Origin: Symbiodinium natans
Lineage: Eukaryota > Sar > Dinophyceae > Suessiales > Symbiodiniaceae
NCBI GenBank assembly: GCA_905221605.1
Contig: CAJNDS010002677.1
Location: 64,001 to 124,000 of the forward strand
Direction: 5' to 3'
DNA length: 60,000 nt
Position 1 is the stretch's first letter; each line of letters opens with the position of its first letter. Of this stretch, positions 48,353 to 57,903 are shown in pieces. The translations under genes were made by a program, and so were the position numbers. Under the pieces are notes generated by a model. It was given only the letters and a program-made list of their open reading frames with translations, did not search any database and was not told the origin of the DNA.

Positions 48353-48478
48353 GCAACCGTACTGTGTGTGTTGCTGAAGCATGTTTTTAGCCGTCGACTT
48401 CAATTCGGGTCGAATGGTCGACAAAGAAGCTAGACCGATCTGAGTGGAGCGGTGTGCAAGCATCCAGAAAACCTCTGA

Positions 48479-48944
48479 ACAAAGGGAGGTTCCTCGACGA
48501 GTTCCATGCGCGATAAAGGTGGTGATGTACAGGAGAAAAAAGGTGTGGACAGTTTTGAAGCTGCACCCACTGCTGAATACGCAATGGGCGAGGAGGAGAT
48601 CCTGGAGATGGAGGCTGAGAGGATGCGACAGTTCCGAAGAAGCTGAAGAGACTCAAGAGATGCGCCAAGTCTCCGAAGAGAATGGTTTTCGGAAGGACGA
48701 GCGTCCAATCAAAGCATATGATGGGACAACGTGGGAGTGGCATCTCCACGAGGATGAGAGACAATATTATTACTGCCTGGATACGCGTGAAAGTAGGTGG
48801 ACACTGCCGGAGGAGGATGAAAAGATGGTAAGTGACGAGGTGGCTGATTCTCCTTCTGGCAATGAACTGGATGGGAGACTGCGCTGGGTCCTACATCGCC
48901 TACACCGACAGCTGAGTCTACAAGGGCGTTCCAAGGTAGTGTAA
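48479..48944 (+). pseudogene. WW-domain coding segment with a frameshift
   Basis: One frame (ATG 48506) encodes an acidic segment with GVDSFEAAPTAEYAMGEEEI and meets a stop at 48644-48646. From about 48620 a second frame continues the acidic run (SSEEAEETQEMRQVSEENG) into a WW domain: Trp at 48732 and 48798, 22 residues apart, an aromatic YYY block between them, and a Pro after the second Trp. WW domains bind Pro-rich peptides. Right after it comes ATG|GTAAGT (48828), a canonical donor. The frame change could be a mutation, an assembly error or a tiny intron. Confidence 0.5.
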
Positions 48945-49050
48945 ACAGGATTTTTCCTCTACCGTTGGGGATAGCGGTCTAAGGGGTGGTGATGCTGCTA
49001 AGACCTCGGGCTCCCCAAGGGAGGATAGAATTTCTGGAACACAAGAAGAT

Positions 49051-49326
49051 ATGGCTGGAGGACACCTGGATCAGGAAAAGGGCAAAGCGCTTTCTGAGGG
49101 TGACGCAGCGGTAAAACCTGTGAGTCCGGACAAGATGATTCCCAATGTGGAAGGGAGTGGTATTTCAGCTGCGGAAGAGTTGGTGGTGGATGGAGCGTCT
49201 GGCAGTCGGGAGGTTACTCCTGGAAAAGAAATTGGGGACAAAACACTGGATGTGCCGGTTGATGGAGGTTCCTCATTTACTGCCAATGCACCCACTGTCC
49301 AAGAAAAGGTGAGTCTTCTGGAGTAG
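49051..49326 (+). CDS. Acidic Gly-rich ORF, further segment of the same decayed gene
   Basis: Ninety-one codons with GKALSEGDAAVKPVSPDKMI and NVEGSGISAAEELVVDGASG. The motif (K/G)M(I/G)PNV resembles GMGPNV in the ORF at 48119-48352, so internal duplication is likely. It ends at AAAAG|GTGAGT, which could be a donor, though the next coding piece begins only about 24 bp later in another frame, so a frameshift is likelier. Confidence 0.4.
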   Translation: MAGGHLDQEKGKALSEGDAAVKPVSPDKMIPNVEGSGISAAEELVVDGASGSREVTPGKEIGDKTLDVPVDGGSSFTANAPTVQEKVSLLE

Positions 49327-49335
49327 CTGAGAATA

Positions 49336-49816
49336 TGGAGCACGGGTTGAGGCACCTGGTGGTACATGCTCCGCAGTTGACTGCAACAATGGGGCGCAGC
49401 TCACTGTAGTAGCTGACGATGGAGGTGCATCAGCGGACGCGCTTGTGCATTCTGAAGTTGGTGGCGTGGAGCAAGGTTTTTTGAGCCGCACAGGAGCCAA
49501 TGGAGCAGCTGTGGCCGACGGTGGTGATTATCCTTTGGTAACCATGGAGCCGAAGGATCCTGCAGCGGAAGAAAGTGTGCCTGCTGCGGATTCCACCCTT
49601 GGACCAAGCTGCATGTCCTGTACATTAGTGAGTTCCGCAAGATCATCTACCCTGCGCTCCAATGATACAGAACCATCATCACAGTGCCCTCCACCGGCCA
49701 TCCTTGACTTAAAAGGGGGTTGCCTTTCGGCCCTGGTGTACTTCTTTAGGGCGTCACACACCATCAGCTGCGCTACTCAGGCAAAGCTTGTGATTCAGAT
49801 TTTTGCGACCCTCTAA
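49336..49816 (+). CDS. Gly/Ala-rich ORF, last segment of the decayed gene
   Basis: Open from about 49336. It reads ARVEAPGGTCSAVDCNNGAQ, then LTVVADDGGASADALVHSEV and later CMSCTLVSS. The composition matches the two ORFs upstream. It ends at TAA 49814-49816, though the last 40 codons look less coding. Confidence 0.35.
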
Positions 49817-50735
49817 GACTTTGGGGGGAGCACCTCTGCGGCTTTTGTTTTCTCCCTCTGGGCATCAGAAACCCAACAGTGCGATCAATAATCGAGATGT
49901 TCAGGTCTGCCTTGCGTCGCTTCTGCCTTGGTCTCCGAAGGGGCTCTACCAGACCGCCTCTTCTCGTTCAGCGCCCAGCTTTGTCGAATGCCGATCAATC
50001 TTTCAGAAGTCCGGCAGTTATCCCGGAATTTACAATTTCGTCACCATTTGGCATTTTGCGAGTCTCACTTCAGCTCATGCATTACGCATGACAGCTTCCC
50101 CTTTTGCAGGGCTTCGCATGGCTCGAGCTTCAAGGAGACCCTCTATCGTGAGGCTTTCGTCATGTTAACCTTGCATTCTTTGCAGCAGACATGTCTTTCA
50201 TACGCACGGCAACAGCACCAACCAGTCCCGCATTCGTTCCTTTTTGGTCACTCCTCTCGGGCAATTTCAAATTCGCCCCTGCAGTCGAAGCAGGCCTGGT
50301 TTTGGCAGTGGCCTCTGCCTTTGAATTCGGACCATCTCTTTGCCGCGAGTCTCAGCAAAAGGGGTCCCGACTTCGGGTAGACTTGACTTACTTCGCTTTT
50401 GGCTTTGTTAGTTTGCATTTTTATTCGGTGCTGGGATCGGAGCTTCAGTGCGTACTCGCATCGGCACAGCCTTTGGCTCCTACCTCCTGGGGGGGTACAT
50501 TGGGATTGCAGAGCTTTTTCCCTTGGCCTCGCACCCAGAGATTCAGAACGGCCGGTGAACATCGTGTGTAATAACTACACAGCATTTCAGTGCTTCGCTT
50601 TGGCACTCAGAGCTTGTGCATCTTCAGTTCGTTGCTTTACCTCAGAGCTTTTGGGCTTTGCTTTAGCCTTCCCATCTTGGACACGGAGTTGTCTTTTGCT
50701 TTGGTGGCTTTGCCCACCCTCGCTTGTTGCTGGCG
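49817..50735 (+). other. Pyrimidine-rich spacer
   Basis: T- and C-rich on the plus strand with many TTTTGCAG-like acceptor motifs (near 50104 and 50182), but no convincing exon. Similar spacers occur at 51523-53214, 53527-54957 and 55258-56459. Confidence 0.4.
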
Positions 50736-50960
50736 ATGGCAAATACTGACATTTTCTTGGGCCTCGCAGAAGCTGATGTGAACAAGGCAGTGTCCTGGCT
50801 GGAAGACGCGCGCCACATGCCGGCGACGAGCGGTTTCTCACCAACGCAATGGCTGTGGCACTGGCTTTCGTCTACGCCAGCCTTTGCGCCTTTGGCGGAG
50901 GCTGCCGAAAAAATGGATACTGTCTTTGGATTTGGTTTTGATGATTGGGCTTTCCATTGA
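50736..50960 (+). CDS. Trp-rich repeat protein, first repeat
   Basis: From ATG 50736 the frame gives 74 codons including VNKAVSWLEDARHM and PTQWLWHWLSSTPAFAPLAE, ending FGFGFDDWAFH. This unit is similar to one in the next frame (50990-51260): WLE(D/E)A, a TSG(F/W) turn, W-L-x-x-W-(L/M), then AF-x-x-L. A stop ends it just where the other frame takes over, so a one-base frameshift probably splits one gene. Confidence 0.5.
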   Translation: MANTDIFLGLAEADVNKAVSWLEDARHMPATSGFSPTQWLWHWLSSTPAFAPLAEAAEKMDTVFGFGFDDWAFH

Positions 50961-51522
50961 GAAGGCTGCTCCGAACCCGGGTGCATCAGCTTCTCAGGCC
51001 ACGCCGGCGCATACTGCTTTCGATAGCCAATGGCCGCATTTTCCTAATGGCCACCGTTCCCTTGGACTGGCCCCCGTTGATCTTCTTCGTGCACATGTAT
51101 GGTTAGAAGAGGCCGCTTCCTTCGATGGCACCAGTGGTTGGAAGGAAGACGACTGGCTTCGCTTTTGGATGGAGCAGGACTCGGCCTTTGACACTTTGAT
51201 TCAGCGCGCCAGGGAAGCGGGCCATGGATGGAACATCGGCCAATGGCTTTGGCTTTGGGTGTCACATTCCGACCGTCCCCAGCCACCACCGGCGCCTCCT
51301 TTGAGCACTGTCCCTCCTTTTTCCACTGGCATGGGGCCGGACGCCTTCCCACTCAGCCAGCGCAACGAAACGGTGATTGTCCAGCAGATTCACTGCCGCT
51401 CTACATGTCAAGACTGCGGAGCTGGCCACTGCGGGGTTGTTCTTACGCGCGAAGATTTGCCTCATCGTCATCGCTGTGGCATCTGCTACAAAGCTTTTAG
51501 GAGAGCACAAGGGCAGCCCTGA
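50950..51522 (+). CDS. Trp-rich repeat protein, second repeat and C-terminal zinc motif
   Basis: The frame has no ATG of its own at the natural start and continues the previous ORF. It has a Pro/Ala linker, a second Trp-rich unit (VWLEEAASFDGTSGWKEDDW, later WNIGQWLWLWVS), a Pro-rich linker, and a Cys cluster (CQDCGAGHC ... HRHRCGIC) that looks like a treble-clef or zinc-ribbon site. It ends with TGA at 51520-51522. A small nucleic-acid binding protein, perhaps from a retroelement, is possible. Family unknown. Confidence 0.55.
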   Translation, partial: LSIEKAAPNPGASASQATPAHTAFDSQWPHFPNGHRSLGLAPVDLLRAHVWLEEAASFDGTSGWKEDDWLRFWMEQDSAFDTLIQRAREAGHGWNIGQWLWLWVSHSDRPQPPPAPPLSTVPPFSTGMGPDAFPLSQRNETVIVQQIHCRSTCQDCGAGHCGVVLTREDLPHRHRCGICYKAFRRAQGQP

Positions 51523-53214
51523 GAAAGCCCTCACCTCAGCACCTTGTCTTTCTTTTGGCCGCCCTCTGCCGTGGCTTTTCCGGTTTTGGCGGGGCACAGT
51601 ACATAGACCGTGTTGGCCTTTGTCTCACCGCATTTTCCCCCCGACGCTTTAGGCTGCTGGAGGGCGCTTGGCCTCAGAACGCGCCGATGCAAATCCGAGT
51701 GTGCGTGCGCTTTTGGGGTTTCTTTCACTCTCGATTTCTTGTGCTGTCCCTCATACATGCTTTCGCGCCCAGGTCTGTTTATGGAACCTGCTCGCATGTT
51801 TTCCAGGCGCGGCTTTCAGTGTGTCCAATCGTTTCCTTGGCCCAGCTTCCTTTTGCGTGCCGCTTGCTTGTATCTCTCTGTGCTGGTTCGGCATACTTCA
51901 CTTTGGCCAGCACACAGTTCCTGATTGCAGCCTGGGCTTGCGTCTTCCAGGTCCGTTCGCCCTGGGAGATGTAAGTTTGCTTCAGGCCACCCTGGCTTCG
52001 CGTTAAGCTTGCTTTTGAAAAAATAATAACAGATGGCATTCGGGGCAGCTGCTTTCTTTCCCTAATGGGGCTTCCTTGTGCGACGTCGCATGACATGTTT
52101 CATGCTCTAACGGGTCCCTTGCCCGAAGCCGCCCTCCCCCATCGCCCAGCCCTCCTTTCCTTTTTCTTTTTTTGGGAGGTTTCGGCCTTGGCCTGCTGGT
52201 GTTCTGATCCCAGTCCGTTGGGGTCAGCAGCCCATGGGGCTTTCAGCATGCTCCCCTGGTGCGCGCATCTTGAACCTTGGGCATCTCCCTGACGTTGCCG
52301 GGCAGGTGTGTTAGACCTGTCAGTGGGTCTCATGCTGACTTCTTGTCATCCCAACTGCGCAACAGCCGGTTAGGAATTCTTGACTCCTGGTCTGTCTCAG
52401 GTGGGATACGGACCACCTAGACTTTGCCTTTCCCTGCCCTGGGAGTGCTTCGACCCCGCGAGTGCGTGCCTCATTGCAGTCTGACCTTCTTCTCTTCACT
52501 TTGCTTGCGGGGATTTTGTCTCCCTGAGACTGCAACTTTACTCCAACTCCTCGGCAAAGCGTCGACTCTTGAGCATCGGATTCGCGCCGGCTTGCATGCT
52601 TTACGTGATTCATAAGACTCGTTACAGTTGGTGTGGGCGTTTTGTGCATTCGAGGCCATTGGTCCCACTGGCTCTTGGAACCTTTCCGCCAGGTGTCCGT
52701 GACTCAAGATGCAAGTACATATCAGTGTCGGTGAGTCCTTCCAGGTCCTTAGAGCGCCGCGCATTGTTATGTCGTCCTCGGAGTCGACATCGTGGATACT
52801 CATTTGAGCCTCTTTCCCTGTGATTTTTCCCTTTCTTACTTCTCGGGCCTAGAGGTTTCGGCTGGTTAGGTCAGCCCTCTTTTCAGGGGCATTTCTTTTC
52901 TTCTACAGGTCTTGGCCTCTGCCACTTCCCGCCGCCATCGAGACGGCTTGTCTTTGGAGCTATTCTCAGTGCGTCCGTGACCCAGAGCGACTCGGCCAGT
53001 TTTCGACCTTTACACCCCAGACGGTCAGTGCGTAGCATTGGGTCTTTTGCTTGCCTACTTTTGCTCTGTCTAACTTACAGAGCCTGCCCCACCTGCCGCG
53101 CCTACGGGTTGTCACTTGCATTTGTGCTTTTCCTCCAGCCTTTGGGGTCCAAGACTGTTTGTGGCGTCTCCCACGCCAACGGGACAACGCACCTTTTCTC
53201 TTATCTTAGCCATT
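51523..53214 (+). other. Pyrimidine-rich spacer
   Basis: No supported exon. The plus strand is T/C-rich and ends in CTTTTCTCTTATCTTAG directly before the next ATG, a good polypyrimidine tract with AG acceptor. Confidence 0.45.
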
Positions 53215-53526
53215 ATGTCGTCCCAGGACGAGCCCATGTCAGACGCGCGTTTCTATCAGATCCGCGATGCCGCGGATGGACCGCTTTGGGCTGCTTTGAC
53301 TAAGGATCGATCCTTTGCGTCCGCCAGGCAAATACTTTCGCACAATTGGAAGGCGCGATGGAGTACCATCCGCCTCGAGAACGACTTAGTCAAGACTCTT
53401 TTGGACGCTTTGGCACAACATCCTCAAGAGCGGGCTCTCTTTGTCCACAACTTGGCCGAAGTGTCCCCAGAGTCTGAGTCAGAGGAGCTTCCTCTCGTTG
53501 AAGCACCAAGCAATTCGCGAGGGTGA
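53215..53526 (+). CDS. Small charged ORF, unknown function
   Basis: An ATG six bases after a strong polypyrimidine-AG acceptor starts 103 codons. The protein has helices (YQIRDAADGPLWAALTKD, then WSTIRLENDLVKTLLDALAQ) and an acidic Ser/Glu tail, and ends SNSRG-stop. The acceptor suggests either cis- or trans-splicing just ahead of the start. Before the stop the bases GAG|GGTGAC could be a donor, so it might be one exon of a larger gene. Confidence 0.5.
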   Translation: MSSQDEPMSDARFYQIRDAADGPLWAALTKDRSFASARQILSHNWKARWSTIRLENDLVKTLLDALAQHPQERALFVHNLAEVSPESESEELPLVEAPSNSRG

Positions 53527-54957
53527 CCCCTTTTTTGCTCAAGCCCACAGGGTCTTCTTTTCAAGTGTGCTTTGTTACGCAGGCTTTCAAACAGCCTTGG
53601 TACTTACGCTTTCTTTTGATTGTGCGGTCTCAACCGTACCATGGCACTCTCTGTGCTTCTGCTCCTGAGCTGGCCTTACGGGGCTTGCATCGTGAGATTG
53701 CGTGGTCACATTTAGCCCTTCGATATGCTTCCGGCTTCAAAGATCCTCCTTTGCGATCTCCTTTGATTTTGTTGAGCAGGTCTAGCGTGCTCAGACAGTC
53801 GGCCGACTTTGGTGCCTGCACGGAGAAATGCTGGCAGCAGCGTAGGTGTCATTCATTCAAGTTGTGCCACATGGCTTTCTCTTCTTCATTGTGCATAATC
53901 TGCCATTCTGATGGTGTGCTGCCTCTCCGTTTCGGTTCGCTCAGGTCTTGGCCGCTTTCAGCCACCAAAGCTCCGAGATATCGCCCTCCTTTTTCTCTTC
54001 TGCAGGCCCGGCTTTTGCCTATAACTCATTAGACCCGGTTGACCTTAAGCAGCACCCTGACCCTTCGGTTTTTCCCCCGCATATAGGGATGCTTCCAATC
54101 CATCAGGAGCCCTAGGCTGTGCTTTGCACAGTGCGTTTGTTTTGCTGGCAGCCAGTAAGGGGCCTTGCCTCCACCCTGTGTTTTTATTTCTTTTTTTCCT
54201 GTCAAGAGTCAGGCTGGCTTCCCAGTTCTGCCAGTTCAGAGCTGCTTCTACAGGCCTTCAAGCAAGTCACACGGTCGTCAAATCCTTCGCTCGTCGCAGC
54301 TTTTGCGTTTCAGCCCCACGCGCTAGGACCTGCCAGTCCGTGAGGGCACGTTTGGCGAGAAGGATGGCTCCATGCTTGTTTTTGCTTTTCCTTGTGAGCA
54401 TCCCACACAGCACTCGCCCTAGCCTGCAGCTCTCTGTGGCGGGCATTACAAGGTTTGTCCTTGGAGGTCCATTCTTCCTGGGGTAACTCGGCTTGTGGCA
54501 CGACAGAATTCCTTCGTGTGACTTCTTCCGCCCTCATTTGGGCACTGCCCCTAAGCCTGGGTTTTCTGCCTGTTGGGTCTTTCGGGCTGCAGGATAGGTT
54601 CCTTCACGCTGGTTTGGGGGCCCCTGCCTGCGACCGCGTCAGGAGACTTGCGCCGCTCCGTGGTTCAGATCCGCCGCATCGTCTGTTGGAGTAAATGAGC
54701 GGATGCAATGCTTTTCTCCTAGTTCTTCCCACGTTTGGGGTTCCTGTCAGCCATTTCTCATGCCTTGGAACGGTCTGACGAGCAGCGGCGGAGCCGTAAC
54801 GGCCTTTCTTTCCCCCGCACGGCCTCCGTCCCATGTGGCTCTCAGGGAGCCTTAGAGCACTCTTTGCATTTGAACATGGAACACTTTGCATGACCTTTAC
54901 TATACATCACTTTGAGGGGGCTTCAGCAGCTGGCTTTTCTGCCTGCGGGCCGGGCAC
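53527..54957 (+). other. Pyrimidine-rich spacer
   Basis: No supported exon. There are intron-like TTCTGCAG motifs (near 54000) and many CTTTTG runs. Confidence 0.4.
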
Positions 54958-55257
54958 ATGGACCGCTCTGACGAGGTGGCCTCTCTGCGGGAGGAGGTCT
55001 CTCGTCTCAGGCATCAGGTAGCCATCCTGCAAGGTGACCTGTCGGGCGCTCATCTGACCTCGGAAGGGCTTCTCACGCGTGTCCTCGCTCTGGAGCAATC
55101 ATCCAGTGGACACACAGTCCGGCTGTCTGACATGGAGGCCGACCTCGAGCGCTGCAACACTCGTTTGGCGGAGGTTCAGGCCTCTCTGTGTGCAGTCATC
55201 CAAGGCATTGGATCTGTACTTTGTTCCGTGCTCCGACAGTTGGGCAATCGGCCCTAG
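54958..55257 (+). CDS. Small coiled-coil ORF
   Basis: From ATG 54958, 99 codons begin DRSDEVASLREEVSRLRHQV and keep heptad spacing (LQGDLSG, VLALEQS, LSDMEADLERCNTRLAEVQ). This is a clear parallel coiled coil. It may oligomerise as LINE ORF1 proteins do. It lies 1.2 kb upstream of the ORF1-like frame. Confidence 0.5.
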   Translation: MDRSDEVASLREEVSRLRHQVAILQGDLSGAHLTSEGLLTRVLALEQSSSGHTVRLSDMEADLERCNTRLAEVQASLCAVIQGIGSVLCSVLRQLGNRP

Positions 55258-55504
55258 CCATTGCTTTCTCCTACCCCTCCTTGTTGGGGGATCGTGTTTT
55301 GACACGACTTTCTACAAGACGACTGGCTTTCGTGGAGCAGTTCTGGTTTTTGGCTCTGCGCTATGGAACTTTGAGCCACTGGAGCCACATTACAATACTC
55401 CGCTTGAGCCACCCAGTCAACTGGGGGGCATGCCTGGCACGTCTTCGCTCACTTTTAAAAATTGGGCTGTTCGGTGCGAGCTTTGACTTTGCCAGTGTTA
55501 AATT

Positions 55505-55696
55505 GGTGGTAAGCTCTGTCTACTTAGCTTTGCCGCAATTCAATTGCTTGCTTTGTTGTGCTTCGAACTCTGAGCTGCATTTCCGGCAAAGTCAAAAAGG
55601 AAGGGAGCGAGAGCTTGTGATAGGTGCTTATTTGGCCGGGACTTTCCTTAGGGCTTGGTAGTGGCTTTGGTAGTGTGGCTTGAACTAGCTGTGAAC
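55505..55696 (+). repeat. 192 bp direct repeat, copy A
   Basis: Identical to 56270-56461 except for two bases (CCTTAGGGC versus CCTTATTGC). It begins GGTGGTAAGCTCTGTC and ends TAGCTGTGAAC. Confidence 0.95.
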
Positions 55697-55739
55697 GGTT
55701 CATGTGTTTACTCATGTCTGTTACTGTTGTGAAAGATCA

Positions 55740-55765
55740 CCGTACTTTGTTGCTTTTGGTTCAAG
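55740..55765 (+). other. Weak spliced-leader-like site
   Basis: CCGTA and, 9 bases later, TTTTGGTTCAAG, one mismatch from the leader's last twelve bases. The order is right but the spacing is longer than in the leader. It may be chance. Confidence 0.25.
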
Positions 55766-55939
55766 CCACACACCGAATTCTTGCAGCTTGCATTACATCG
55801 CTTGGTAGCTTCGCTTTTTGATCCCACCCACCACTCCCATTATGAAGATTCATTCCTTCATTTGGGACGGGTCTCGCGACCCTTGTACAACCGGAGCTTG
55901 CTGCTCATCTTGCACTCGTTTCACAAGTGCTTGCGTCTG

Positions 55940-56136
55940 CTTTGAGACATGTCCCATACTCGCGAGCTGTCTGCCGGGTCTGCCCAAAAGGGCCCCGTCT
56001 TCTAAACGACTGTGCTAGCTCTTTTTGCTACCGTCTAGCTGTTGTGCTCCTTTTTGCTTTGGGACATGTTCCATGCCTGCAAGCTATCAGCAGAGTCAAC
56101 CCAAAGGCGTGCTCGTCTTCTAAGCGATTGGAGCCA
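55940..56136 (+). repeat. Diverged tandem duplication, offset 117 bp
   Basis: Segments from 55940 and 56057 share CTTTG(A/G)GACATGT(C/T)CCAT, a G(C/T)C(C/A)GGGTC(T)-like middle and GTCTTCTAA(A/G)CGA(C/T)TG. They lie between the two 192 bp direct repeats. Confidence 0.65.
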
Positions 56137-56269
56137 GCCTCGTTTCACGAGAATCCTCGAGCTCGTTTTTCTTGCCTTGGTCAAGGTCTGTTCTGTTTTT
56201 GCTCCTGTGTTTTATCATCATGGCTCACTCAGGTTCTCTGCTTTGACGCAATTCATTCGCTTGCACGGT

Positions 56270-56461
56270 GGTGGTAAGCTCTGTCTACTTAGCTTTGCCG
56301 CAATTCAATTGCTTGCTTTGTTGTGCTTCGAACTCTGAGCTGCATTTCCGGCAAAGTCAAAAAGGAAGGGAGCGAGAGCTTGTGATAGGTGCTTATTTGG
56401 CCGGGACTTTCCTTATTGCTTGGTAGTGGCTTTGGTAGTGTGGCTTGAACTAGCTGTGAAC
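56270..56461 (+). repeat. 192 bp direct repeat, copy B
   Basis: Second copy of 55505-55696, 765 bp downstream, ending exactly where the ORF1-like frame opens. Confidence 0.95.
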
Positions 56462-57182
56462 CAGTTGGATCTTCGCGGCAAAGGTGCCCAAGTTCCCCAA
56501 GTGTCAGTGGTGCGGAACTAAGTGGCCAACGGATGTGCCCTGTGTGCAGCTGAAAGAAGCAGGGTTTGAAGCCAAGCCGGCTCGCACAGAGGATGTGGAT
56601 CTTGTTGCTCTCCTGCAGCAGCATGTCGGAGACCTTCCCCAGGTCATCGTGGACGCCCTGCCGGCTACCCCAACCCCGGACCCTCGCCAGGAGGGAAAAG
56701 AGGCTGGGGATGTTCTTCGCAGCTCGGTTGGCAAGCTCCGAGATCTGGGCCAGAGGAAACTGCGACTGCAGGAGGAGATCGACACAGCCAAGGACAACTT
56801 GCGAGCAATGCTTCACAAGATGCAGGACATCCAGAATGCCATCGAGGAGGCAAAGGTGGAAGTCGCGAAGACCACCAAGGAATATGAAGACAAGGTGGTC
56901 AAGCATTGCGCGGAAGAGGTCAACAATGGAGTGGAATCTGTCCTGCAGGCTTTGGGCATGCAAGAGGCCAGCCTTACCGAAGAGCAAAAGCGGAAGCTGG
57001 AAGCTCTTAAGTCCGATGAAGCCAAGCGCAGACGCATGCAGGTCGATCCAGGCCTTCCCCCGGGTCTGCCGCCCTCGCAGGCCTCGGTGATGCCGGACCT
57101 CGCAGCACGAGGCCGAAGCCGAACCCCGCCAGGGGGACCAGTGGGGGGCCAGGCCCCGGGTCAGGCATCGCAGACGGGTTAG
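56460..57182 (+). CDS. ORF1-like protein with zinc motif and coiled coil
   Basis: Open for about 240 codons from 56460 to TAG 57180-57182. There is no ATG near the start, so the N-terminus is truncated or spliced on. It begins with KFPKCQWCGTKWPTDVPC, a zinc-ribbon-like Cys set. A long coiled coil follows (GDVLRSSVGKLRDLGQRKLR through EEQKRKLEALKSDEAKRRRM), then a Pro/Gly-rich tail with an RSRTPP motif. LINE ORF1 proteins are RNA-binding trimers held by such coils. The reverse strand here also shows a long frame (374 codons), which I take as its shadow. Confidence 0.65.
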   Translation, partial: TSWIFAAKVPKFPKCQWCGTKWPTDVPCVQLKEAGFEAKPARTEDVDLVALLQQHVGDLPQVIVDALPATPTPDPRQEGKEAGDVLRSSVGKLRDLGQRKLRLQEEIDTAKDNLRAMLHKMQDIQNAIEEAKVEVAKTTKEYEDKVVKHCAEEVNNGVESVLQALGMQEASLTEEQKRKLEALKSDEAKRRRMQVDPGLPPGLPPSQASVMPDLAARGRSRTPPGGPVGGQAPGQASQTG

Positions 57183-57809
57183 GGAGCTGGGTTCGGGGCT
57201 TGTAGGGCGCTGGGGGTTTTGGATTCCAGGGATAACCTGTTTTCCCCGCACTTGTCCGAGTCGTCCCTCTCCCCGACAACCCGTGTTTTCCCCCTTGGTC
57301 AAAATTTTGTCACCTTGCCCGAGACGTTTTGCCAATCCCCTTCCCAAGCAGGTGTCTTCAGCCTCAGCTGTTGTGAGGTCTGCAGGTGTCAGGCCGGGGA
57401 GGACCCGTGTCACACCCTTTTCCAGGTTGGGGATGGTCTCGCGCTAGCAGTTTTTTGTCGGCTGTGCCGAGGATGGGCCTCCGATGAATGTGCCGTGGTG
57501 CCTGCGTGTCAGAGTTGCCTGGTGGAGCTTCCAAGATACACCCGGTCATCAAGACATGCGGCTCTGTGTGGCATGTGTCAGGGTCAGACCCTCCAGAAGG
57601 AGTGGGATTCAGGATTGGGGCAGGTTTCGCTTGGCGCGGAATGTGTACCAGCAAAAGATCCCTCACCAGTTCCAATTTCTTTAGCAGCGCTATGCCCGTA
57701 TGAGGTGGTCCACCATCCTTTGGTGACGGGGCCGAGGTATTTTCCTCTGGAGGCTTTGTGCGACATGCAGTTGTATGAAACCCCAGTACTTCTACTCCCC
57801 TCGTCTTAG
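57183..57809 (+). CDS. Cys-rich zinc-finger-like frame, in frame with ORF1 after one TAG
   Basis: No ATG starts this frame. It continues ORF1 in the same frame after the single TAG at 57180. It is rich in paired Cys and His (SCCEVCRCQAGEDPC, later CRLCRGWASDEC, VPACQSC and RHAALCGMC), spaced like a cross-brace RING or PHD fold. Stop-codon readthrough, a mutation, or an internal start could each explain the join. Its end at 57809 is followed by an Arg-rich stretch in another frame. Confidence 0.5.
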   Translation, partial: GAGFGACRALGVLDSRDNLFSPHLSESSLSPTTRVFPLGQNFVTLPETFCQSPSQAGVFSLSCCEVCRCQAGEDPCHTLFQVGDGLALAVFCRLCRGWASDECAVVPACQSCLVELPRYTRSSRHAALCGMCQGQTLQKEWDSGLGQVSLGAECVPAKDPSPVPISLAALCPYEVVHHPLVTGPRYFPLEALCDMQLYETPVLLLPSS

Positions 57810-57903
57810 GAGGTGGACCTCGACCCACAGGTACCCAGTCGTCTTGTCGCAGCAGAAGAACCCGACGACGTCGCAACAGGACGGCCCGGCCTCTCAAGGC
57901 TAG

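Noticed and set aside
47798-48463. A 221-codon minus-strand frame
   Set aside because: Opposite the leader relic and acidic ORF; Pro/Ser/Thr-rich shadow without motifs.
56289-57413. A 374-codon minus-strand frame
   Set aside because: It lies exactly opposite the ORF1 coiled coil and zinc motif, whose codon use creates an open antisense frame. It has no domain of its own and crosses the 192 bp repeat.
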